From positions 2,826,001-2,890,000 of the forward strand of contig NC_022041.1 of NCBI RefSeq assembly GCF_000444995.1: a stretch of DNA of 64,000 nt, in the 5' to 3' direction. The number at the start of each line of letters is the position of its first letter. Position 1 is the first letter of the stretch. Under the pieces are notes generated by a model, which worked only from the letters and a program-made list of their open reading frames with translations, did no database searches and was not told the origin of the DNA. The stretch comes from Paracoccus aminophilus JCM 7686. Lineage in GTDB: Bacteria > Pseudomonadota > Alphaproteobacteria > Rhodobacterales > Rhodobacteraceae. Made by a program: the position numbers and the translations under genes. Shown piece by piece: positions 58,129 through 64,000 of this stretch.

Positions 58129-59172
58129 ATGACGGACCGGAATGTCGCATCACACAGCCCAACTGAACGACTGCCCGCCCTGGCCGAAGCGGTGCAGGCG
58201 GCCGGGATGATCTCCTTGCAATTGCAGGCGCGCGCCAATGCCAGCCATGCCCCGCCGGGCTTGTTTCCTGCGCTTCCGGCCTCGGCGCTCGCCCGGGTTG
58301 CGGCCGAGGCACAAAGCAGCTTGCAGGCCGCCGCGCATCACGACCTTCAATCGCTTCAGCCCCGCAGTCAGGCGCTTCTGACCGCCATCGAATCGCTGGC
58401 CCGCTCGGCGATCGCATTGGATGAGGGCGCCGATCTGGCGCTGGGACTGCGCGGTCTGGCGGTCGATCTGGACCATTGCCGCGTCGAGGTCCGGGCGCTG
58501 ACCCGCGCCGTGGCGCAGCAGGCTGAAATGATCCGCGTCAGCGAACAAAAGATCTGGGGCGCGCTTGCGACCGAGCTTGACCGCGTCGAGGGGCCGGACG
58601 GACCGTTGATGGCCAGCTGCGAAAGGATCGAGGCCATCGGGCTTGAGATCGCGGGGACGGCACGCGCGGCGATGACCGGTCTTGGGATCTCGCTGTCGCA
58701 TTGCCACGAGATCAGCGCCGCGCTCTGCGGCCTTGCCAATCGCGCCGTGCTTTTGCCGCGCGCCAAACCCGAGGCGCTCACGCTCGACGGGCCTTTTGTC
58801 GATTTCCCCGAGCTCTGCCAACCGGTCTGGGCGCTCCTTGGTGAATATCACGCCTTGGCCAGCGAAGCGCAGACCGTTGCGATTGCTTTGGCTTTGGCCA
58901 GCCGTGCGGCGGCGCAGTCGAATTTTTCCGATGACTACGCAGAATGCCTGCATCTTCTCGAAGAGCTTTTCACCAGTTTTGCCGTGGAATATCGCGCTTT
59001 GGCCGTGGCGGTTCTGCGCAAGTCGCGTCACGACAAAGCCGTCGCCCGTCTCGCTGTTGACCGCAGACTTTGGCAGGCAGCAGCCGATGCCGTTTCCGAG
59101 ATCCTCCGCCGTGACCGCGCCGGAGATGAGGGCAAACGGGCGATCCTGCCCGCCGATGCCCAAGCCGCCTGA
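58129..59172 (+). CDS. Unrecognised 347-residue protein
   Basis: A soluble, Ala/Leu-rich, largely helical protein. No signal peptide or membrane helix is seen. Long helical stretches (VRALTRAVAQQAEMIRVSEQ and around 255-310) suggest coiled coil or a helical bundle. Four scattered Cys residues are present. ATG 58129 lacks a strong ribosome site but GGAGAG is about 12 nt upstream. Codon use is like its neighbours. It ends in a strong terminator at 59259-59304. I cannot name a family. Confidence 0.6.
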   Translation: MTDRNVASHSPTERLPALAEAVQAAGMISLQLQARANASHAPPGLFPALPASALARVAAEAQSSLQAAAHHDLQSLQPRSQALLTAIESLARSAIALDEGADLALGLRGLAVDLDHCRVEVRALTRAVAQQAEMIRVSEQKIWGALATELDRVEGPDGPLMASCERIEAIGLEIAGTARAAMTGLGISLSHCHEISAALCGLANRAVLLPRAKPEALTLDGPFVDFPELCQPVWALLGEYHALASEAQTVAIALALASRAAAQSNFSDDYAECLHLLEELFTSFAVEYRALAVAVLRKSRHDKAVARLAVDRRLWQAAADAVSEILRRDRAGDEGKRAILPADAQAA

Positions 59173-59258
59173 CGCCGAAAACCACAGTTACCCCAAAAGA
59201 GGTTGCCCACCGATTTCAGAGTGTTTCCGATTGTCCTGTTAGTTTGTTTTCTCTGAAA

Positions 59259-59304
59259 GATCCCGGGGGCATGCGCGTCGCAACGGCCTCCGGGATCATT
59301 TTTT
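59259..59304 (+). terminator. Strong Rho-independent terminator
   Basis: GATCCCGGGGGC / GCCTCCGGGATC forms a 12-bp stem with one G-T wobble and a 15-nt loop, followed by ATTTTTT. It ends the 58129 gene; on the other strand the repeat-protein gene also finishes here. Confidence 0.9.
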
Positions 59305-59347
59305 CCGCATCCCGCACATCAGCAATCCTGCCGCGCGGCGGCGCGGC

Positions 59348-59914
59348 TTAATCCTTTTTCTTGCCCTTTTTGCCCGAGGGCGGCGGGGTCTCGTGGGGTT
59401 TGCTGCCGTAGCTCATTCCCCGGAAGCTCATGCCTTGGAAACTCATGCCCTGAAAGCTCATCCCGGGTGAGCTCATGCCGGGCGAGCTCATCCCCGGTGA
59501 ACTCATGCCCGCCGTCGGCAGGTTGCGCGGATCGAACGAACTGGCGATCAGCGCCTCAAACGGGCCGGTCTGGACATCCAGCCGGATCGAGACATCGCCG
59601 CGATCCACGGCCCAGACCATGAAATCGGGCGGACAGGGCGGGCAGGCCCCGCCATCGCGCGCAAAAAGACTGGCGGGCGAAACGCCCTCGCCCTGAACCA
59701 GAAACAGCGCGGGGCGCGGCAGGACGTGATAAAGCCCGTCATGGCTGAAACCATAGATCCGCGCAAAGGCCGAGGCCGCGCTACGCAGCTGCCGCTCGAC
59801 CAGCCCTGCCGAGCCGCCTTCGGGGTTTTCCTCTGCGCCGCTGACGATCTTAAGATCATCGACGACTCGCCCGAAAAGATAAACCTCGGACGGTCCAACA
59901 AGGGATTCAGGCAT
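59348..59914 (-). CDS. Protein with seven C-terminal GMSxx repeats
   Basis: A 188-residue protein. The N-terminal 130 residues form a folded-looking domain (MPESLVGPSEVYLFGRVVDD, ACPPCPPDFMVWAVDRGD with two Cys). The tail has seven pentapeptides: three GMSSP, two GMSFQ, GMSFR and GMSYG (positions about 135-169), then a lysine-rich end KKGKKKD. ATG 59914 has GGAG 7 nt upstream; the frame is open to 59959. It lies 167 bp downstream of tfuA on the same strand, in a group with YcaO. This suggests, but does not show, that the repeats are the substrate of the YcaO/TfuA pair. No family recognised. Confidence 0.65.
   Translation of the reverse strand: MPESLVGPSEVYLFGRVVDDLKIVSGAEENPEGGSAGLVERQLRSAASAFARIYGFSHDGLYHVLPRPALFLVQGEGVSPASLFARDGGACPPCPPDFMVWAVDRGDVSIRLDVQTGPFEALIASSFDPRNLPTAGMSSPGMSSPGMSSPGMSFQGMSFQGMSFRGMSYGSKPHETPPPSGKKGKKKD
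59411..59515 (-). repeat. 15-bp tandem repeat, seven copies
   Basis: Seven in-frame 15-bp units starting at 59411, 59426, 59441, 59456, 59471, 59486 and 59501. Each codes for Gly-Met-Ser plus two variable residues. Units differ by a few bases, so it is an old or selected repeat, not a fresh expansion. Confidence 0.85.
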
Positions 59915-60081
59915 CACGATTCTCCGAAAAAGCATCAGGCCATGGTGCGCCTGACCCATGCCCCTGCCCCGCCGAACTGGCAGAAGGAGCCTCTATTCAA
60001 CGACTAACCAAGCTCGAAAAGCCTGTCGAACAAATTCAACGGGAGCGGAGCGAGAATCGCTCAACCAGAGCGCTTTTCACC

Positions 60082-61359
60082 CTAAGATTGAGCGCACAGC
60101 CGGTATTCGGCGACCAACGCCTCGCAAAATCCGTCAAGCCCGGCAAAGCCATGCTGCGCGGCATAGGCGGCCAGATCCTCGGGGACGGCACGCCCGAGCC
60201 GCGTGCCGAAATACCAGCCGATCAGGACGGGCACCGGCGGCGCGGCAGGGCGGCGCTCGCAGCTCAGATCGGCCTTGCGGCTGGCCCGTGCGCGCAGATC
60301 CGCATAACGATTGGCCTCGCGCAGGCTCGCGATCAGCTCGGGGCCAAGGCTGGCATCTTCGCGCCGCGCCAGCCCCTCAAGACCGGCGCGCTCAGCGATC
60401 AGAGCCTCAAAGCCCAGCTGGGTCAGCCCGTTGTCGGCGCACCATGCCGCAAGATCGGTCTGCCGCAACAGACCGAGCGGCAGGCGAAAGGCGAGCTTCG
60501 CCTCAGCCAGCTCGGCGGGCGGCAGCGCGGCGCCCTCTAATGCCTGCCGGGCGAGCCGCCGCAACAGGGCCGCGCGCCGGGTCTCGAGATAGCTGTCCCC
60601 CTCAAGCCGCAGCTCGGTCAGGATCGCCTCATCCACGGGATCGCCCGCGATGCGCCACGGCGCCTTGGCCCAGGCCTCGGTCCATTCGAAATGAACGGGC
60701 GGCGGTTCGGGCCAATCATCCGCTTCCAGATGGGCGCGCAGGCGGCTGACCAGTTCCTGCGCATCCGCCCGTTTCTGATCCTGCCGGTTCTCGCGCAGCC
60801 AAAGGCGCACCTCGCCCGCGCGCGCCGGGTCAAGCCCAACGGCCAGCACGCTGTCCCATGTCCGGTCCTGATAGAACTGCGCCTGACCGGCAGCCAGCAA
60901 TGCCTGCGCCTCATCGGGCCGCAGCGCCGCCAGCCGTTGACCATAATCCAGCGTCGCGCGCAGATTGACCAGCGGCAGGCTGAGGCCGAGATAGCCGGTC
61001 TCGGCCGGGCCATGGACCAGCGCCACCTCATCGTCGCGGGTGAGGATGCCGTCCCGGTAGTCGGCGAAGATCCGGCCAAGGCCGATCATGCCGAAGCTTG
61101 CCATTTCAGCGGCGCGCAATGCGCCCATGCTGGCCGCGCCAAAAACCGGGATGCCTTGGGCGAGCGCCCAGAGAAGCTCTTTGTGCGACACCGCAGGCAC
61201 GCCATCGAAAAAGCCGTCGACCAGCCCGATCGCACGCGGCTGGCGGCAGGTCGCGCGGTAGATATCGCCCTGCCGGGCCGGCGGCAGCAGCTCGATCCCC
61301 GCAGCCGCGTCAAGGTCGCCGGGCCGAAGCGAGGGGCCCGCGAAAAGAAGAACGCTCAT
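60082..61359 (-). CDS. TfuA-like protein
   Basis: A 425-residue TfuA-family protein. VLLFAGPSL near the start, ELLPPARQGDIYRA and AIGLVDGFFDGVPAVSHKEL, then FGAASMGALRAAE are the core motifs. TfuA proteins act with YcaO enzymes to put thioamides or similar changes in peptide backbones (thioviridamide-type RiPPs, thioglycine in McrA, trifolitoxin). The long C-terminal half (200-425) is rich in Arg/Ala/Leu helices. Its ATG overlaps the YcaO stop by 4 nt, so the two are coupled. Confidence 0.88.
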   Translation of the reverse strand: MSVLLFAGPSLRPGDLDAAAGIELLPPARQGDIYRATCRQPRAIGLVDGFFDGVPAVSHKELLWALAQGIPVFGAASMGALRAAEMASFGMIGLGRIFADYRDGILTRDDEVALVHGPAETGYLGLSLPLVNLRATLDYGQRLAALRPDEAQALLAAGQAQFYQDRTWDSVLAVGLDPARAGEVRLWLRENRQDQKRADAQELVSRLRAHLEADDWPEPPPVHFEWTEAWAKAPWRIAGDPVDEAILTELRLEGDSYLETRRAALLRRLARQALEGAALPPAELAEAKLAFRLPLGLLRQTDLAAWCADNGLTQLGFEALIAERAGLEGLARREDASLGPELIASLREANRYADLRARASRKADLSCERRPAAPPVPVLIGWYFGTRLGRAVPEDLAAYAAQHGFAGLDGFCEALVAEYRLCAQS

Positions 61360-62633
61360 GCCCGCCCCTCCAGCACGGCGCGCGCGCGCGGGCCGGGTTG
61401 ATAGGCGGGATGGTCGTGCAGGCCTTCCAGCCCGGCAATCACCACCCGCACCACGGCAAGGCCGAGCGCCGGTTTGCCCAGATCGACCGCGACGACCTCG
61501 GTCAGACCCGCCCCGCCCAGGCGCCCGAGCAGCCAGTCGAGATCCTCGGCGAAGCTGTCGCTGATTTGGCCCGGCACCGCGTCAAAGCGGCGGATCGCGC
61601 GGTGATCCTCGCGCCAGCGCTGCGCGGTTCGGGCGCGGCGTTGGCGTTCGCACGGCAGATATTCAGCGGCGGTCAGATCGTCACGCGCGCCCGAAATATA
61701 GGTCATGCGCACCTGCACCGCCTCGGTCAGCGCACGCAAAAGCGCAATCTCGCGCGTCGGATGGGTGCCCGCGCCAAGGCCCAGATGCTGATCGGGCGCG
61801 CGCCGGTCCGAGATCAGCGCGAAGAAAGACGCAATCCCCAGATCGGTCGTAGTTTCCCAGACGAGCACGTCGAAATCGGCGGCCTCCAGCCGGGCCAGAA
61901 CCTCGCGGCAGGCGGGATCATCGACGCTGCCGAGATCAAGCCCAGTGGCGCCTTGCGCCTCTGGTCCACGCGCATGCCAAAGCGCGGTCCCATCGCGCTC
62001 GACAAGCTCGCAGATCGCATGACAGATCGCCTCGATCGTCGAATTCCCCGAGGCGAGCCCGTTGGTACCGCAATCGAAACAGCCGCTGCCGGGCGGCGGC
62101 GGCAAAGTGAAATTGCCGCGCACCGATTCAAAGGGCAGCCAGCGCGCGGCGCCGCTGACCAAATCCCAGCCCTCGACCCAGAGCATGACGAGATCGGGGT
62201 GAAAGAGATCGGAAATCCGGGGCAAGCGCGCGAGATCGGCGAAGGCGAGGCTGGCCGAAAGCTCATTCACAGAGCCAAGCCGCAAGGGCAGCTCGATATG
62301 TTCGGCATGATAGAACTCGGCCGCCTCCATCACCCCGGACGCCGTCGCCGCCTCAATCGTCAGCCCCTTGCCCTGCGACACTGCCAGAGAGCGCGCATTC
62401 GGGCGGCACACCATCGCCACCGGCACGCCGATGCGGTCGAGCCCGGTCAGATCGGCGATGCGGGTGATGCCCATCGCGGGCAGAAGCGGGCGCAGCCGCG
62501 CTACGGTTTCGGCGGGCGGAATGCGGCGATGACAGCCCAGACGGTGGCCCTTGGCGCTGCCCTCCTGCGCCAATTGCGACAGGATCGGAATGGCGGAAAA
62601 CCTGTCGTGAGGCGTGATGGTCTCTGCCGCCAT
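61356..62633 (-). CDS. YcaO-domain protein
   Basis: A 425-residue YcaO enzyme, an ATP-dependent backbone-activating cyclodehydratase or thioamidating enzyme. NGLASGNSTIEAICHAICELVERD (split: NGLASGNS gives the loop, ICELVERD the ATP-metal Glu residues) is the hallmark. The C-terminus ends PAYQPGPRARAVLEGRA rather than the PxPxP of azoline-forming YcaO proteins, which fits the TfuA-partnered thioamide branch better. ATG 62633 follows GGGAGACGGCAGGGATC; the frame is open further. Confidence 0.88.
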   Translation of the reverse strand: MAAETITPHDRFSAIPILSQLAQEGSAKGHRLGCHRRIPPAETVARLRPLLPAMGITRIADLTGLDRIGVPVAMVCRPNARSLAVSQGKGLTIEAATASGVMEAAEFYHAEHIELPLRLGSVNELSASLAFADLARLPRISDLFHPDLVMLWVEGWDLVSGAARWLPFESVRGNFTLPPPPGSGCFDCGTNGLASGNSTIEAICHAICELVERDGTALWHARGPEAQGATGLDLGSVDDPACREVLARLEAADFDVLVWETTTDLGIASFFALISDRRAPDQHLGLGAGTHPTREIALLRALTEAVQVRMTYISGARDDLTAAEYLPCERQRRARTAQRWREDHRAIRRFDAVPGQISDSFAEDLDWLLGRLGGAGLTEVVAVDLGKPALGLAVVRVVIAGLEGLHDHPAYQPGPRARAVLEGRA

Positions 62634-62728
62634 GATCCCTGCCGTCTCCCTGCCTGCTGACCGGCCGAGATTAACCAAGCGCACCGTCTCTGGAAAGCGC
62701 CCTGCGCGGGTATCCTGCCCTGTGTCGA

Positions 62729-63214
62729 TCAGCCTTGCGTTGCGGCGGTCGCTGTGGCGGTCGAGCCCGGATTCCAGACCATATCGATAATCGGCGAGAC
62801 GCTGGGGTCGATGACGGCAAAGCCCAAGCGCCGGTAAAGCCCGATGGCGCGGTTGTTGCGCACCGCCGACAGCGAGACCGTCCGGCCCTCCTGCCCCGCC
62901 TTGGCCAGCAGATCCGCCATGATGACCGAACCGATGCCCAAGCCACAATATTCGTCGAGAATTTGGATCTGGGCGATGTTATAATCAAAATCGCGCTCGG
63001 CGATCTGCAACCAGCCGATGTCGCGTCCGTCATAGACGATGACCCGAGAATCGCTGGTCTTGAACGAGCGCCGGATCGCCGCGCGCCGCAAAGGTTCGTT
63101 CCATGCGCCAAGATCCTCGAGCAGAGGCCGCATCGCATTCAGATGCAACGCCTCCGCAAAGGGAAACTCATCCTGACGGATCGGACGAAGATGGAATTTC
63201 GGTCGCTGATTCAT
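62729..63214 (-). CDS. GNAT-family N-acetyltransferase
   Basis: A 161-residue acetyltransferase. The acetyl-CoA loop is EYCGLGIGSVIMADLLAKA, and VSLSAVRNNRAIGLYRRLGF is the typical C-terminal beta/alpha segment. It sits 95 bp upstream of ycaO on the same strand and could acetylate the product or be unrelated. The start at 63214 matches the family N-terminus but has no clear ribosome site; ATG 63244 is possible. Confidence 0.75.
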   Translation of the reverse strand: MNQRPKFHLRPIRQDEFPFAEALHLNAMRPLLEDLGAWNEPLRRAAIRRSFKTSDSRVIVYDGRDIGWLQIAERDFDYNIAQIQILDEYCGLGIGSVIMADLLAKAGQEGRTVSLSAVRNNRAIGLYRRLGFAVIDPSVSPIIDMVWNPGSTATATAATQG

Positions 63215-63479
63215 GGGAGGAACTATATCCGGGCCCGCCCGCATGTCACGGACTTCGTTCCGCCGTGGCGGCTAGACTTATTGAGATAAATAACTCGCAT
63301 CTCTGTCATTTCCACGGGAAATCTCGCATCATCTCTTGATACGTTGGCCCGGCTCCGGGCTTGACAGATCACATCAAGGTGAGGTTGACATGCCCCGCCG
63401 ATTTCCGCCGCTCTTTCGACCGTAAGATGAAAGGGCATTCACCGCGCCGAGGGCCAGCCAGAAGGAGCCACGAGACGCA

Positions 63480-64000
63480 ATGTCCGCGACACCTAACTTG
63501 ACCGGGCCGCAGCTGCTGACCGTGCTCTATGCCGATATTCATGGCTATACCGGGCTGATCGAGCGCAACGAGACCGCGACCATCGCCTGGCTGACGCGCT
63601 CGCTGGCGATGATCCGCGATCTGGTTGCCGATTATGGCGGCGCGGTCGTCAATACGGCGGGCGATGGGCTGGTCGCGGTCTTTCAAAGCGTGCAGCAGGC
63701 CATGCATTTCGGGCTCGAGATGCAGCGCGAGATTTCTCAGGATCGGGTCTGGCGCGACGATCACGACCCGATCGCCTATCGGATCGGCATCTCGATGGGC
63801 GATACCTTCGCCGGGCAGGACGGGGTCTACGGCCATAGCGTCAATCTGGCGGCGCGCATTCAGGGCTTTGCCGAGCCCGGCGGAATCTGCGTCACCGATG
63901 CGGTCTATCAGGTGCTGCGCAACAATGCCGATCTCGCCTTCGAGCCGCTGGGGGCCAAGCAGCTGAAAAACATCTCGACCCCGGTCGAGGCCTATGCCGT
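63480..64000 (+). CDS. Class III adenylate/guanylate cyclase, N-terminal part
   Basis: A cyclase cut by the right edge; about 173 residues are visible. The catalytic domain comes first: Asp in LYADIHGYTGL and Asp in NTAGDGLVAVF bind metal, and NLAARI holds the transition-state Asn and Arg. It should make cAMP (or cGMP). A regulatory or TPR-like part may follow outside the window. ATG 63480 is preceded by AAGGAG 12 nt upstream. The 265-bp gap before it is AT-rich at 63270-63340; two TTGACA hexamers (63361, 63385) lie there. Confidence 0.88.
   Translation, partial: MSATPNLTGPQLLTVLYADIHGYTGLIERNETATIAWLTRSLAMIRDLVADYGGAVVNTAGDGLVAVFQSVQQAMHFGLEMQREISQDRVWRDDHDPIAYRIGISMGDTFAGQDGVYGHSVNLAARIQGFAEPGGICVTDAVYQVLRNNADLAFEPLGAKQLKNISTPVEAYA

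Noticed and set aside
59411..59515. CRISPR-like short repeats
   Set aside because: The 15-bp units are contiguous, in frame and inside a coding region, with no spacers.
59942..60007. Short plus-strand frame of 21 residues near tfuA as a RiPP precursor
   Set aside because: It lies antisense to the repeat-protein leader, has a poor ribosome site and no core-like Cys/Ser/Thr stretch.

Overview
The window is high-GC (mid-60s %), densely packed chromosomal DNA. Protein content points to a Paracoccus-like member of the Rhodobacteraceae (Alphaproteobacteria). The genes supporting this are a serine-cycle methylotrophy cluster with a Rhodobacter-type malyl-CoA lyase, a carbon-phosphorus lyase cluster, entericidin-type lipoproteins and LepA. 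I see no rRNA, tRNA, CRISPR array, insertion sequence or prophage. The first and last genes are cut by the window edges.

Layout. 1-9.3 kb: tail of an ADP-forming acyl-CoA synthetase, a nitronate monooxygenase, an RpiR regulator, an aldo/keto reductase, a CPA1 Na+/H+ antiporter, a cupin, and a divergent pair that is almost certainly L-lysine 2-monooxygenase (davB) and 5-aminovaleramidase (davA). 9.4-14 kb: a TerC-type membrane protein, a 57-residue small protein, a flavin reductase plus FAD/NAD(P)-binding protein operon, and an NCS2 nucleobase permease. 14-18.8 kb: an encapsulin with its DyP peroxidase cargo, divergent from a 2OG-Fe(II) oxygenase, ECF sigma factor and anti-sigma factor. 18.8-22.6 kb: a mannose-1-phosphate guanylyltransferase whose cupin domain is cut off by an in-frame stop, and a GMC dehydrogenase with its small Tat subunit.

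22.7-33.1 kb holds two divergent units that look like one uptake and catabolic system. One is a ROK repressor with a large PIG-L/LmbE hydrolase. The other is a CUT1 ABC importer, an argininosuccinate-lyase-like enzyme, the ABC ATPase and a ROK sugar kinase. I cannot match this set of genes to a described pathway. 33.1-43.3 kb is the serine cycle: mcl and an orphan LuxR response regulator on the minus strand, then sgaA-mtkA-mtkB-hprA-ppc-glyA on the plus strand. Together they turn glyoxylate and glycine plus C1 units into PEP, oxaloacetate, malate and malyl-CoA, and regenerate glyoxylate and acetyl-CoA.

43.3-50.2 kb holds housekeeping and small genes: a hydrolase, small lipoproteins including two tandem entericidins missed by length cut-offs, lepA, a DMT exporter, an HMA metallochaperone, a sirtuin and a CsbD protein. 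50.2-57.3 kb is phnF, divergent from phnGHIJKLNM. 57.3-64 kb: a Crp/Fnr regulator, an unrecognised 347-residue protein, and a minus-strand group of GNAT, YcaO, TfuA and a protein ending in seven Gly-Met-Ser pentapeptide repeats, followed by a class III nucleotidyl cyclase. The YcaO/TfuA/repeat-protein group and the ABC/lyase/LmbE locus are the best candidates for undescribed biology.
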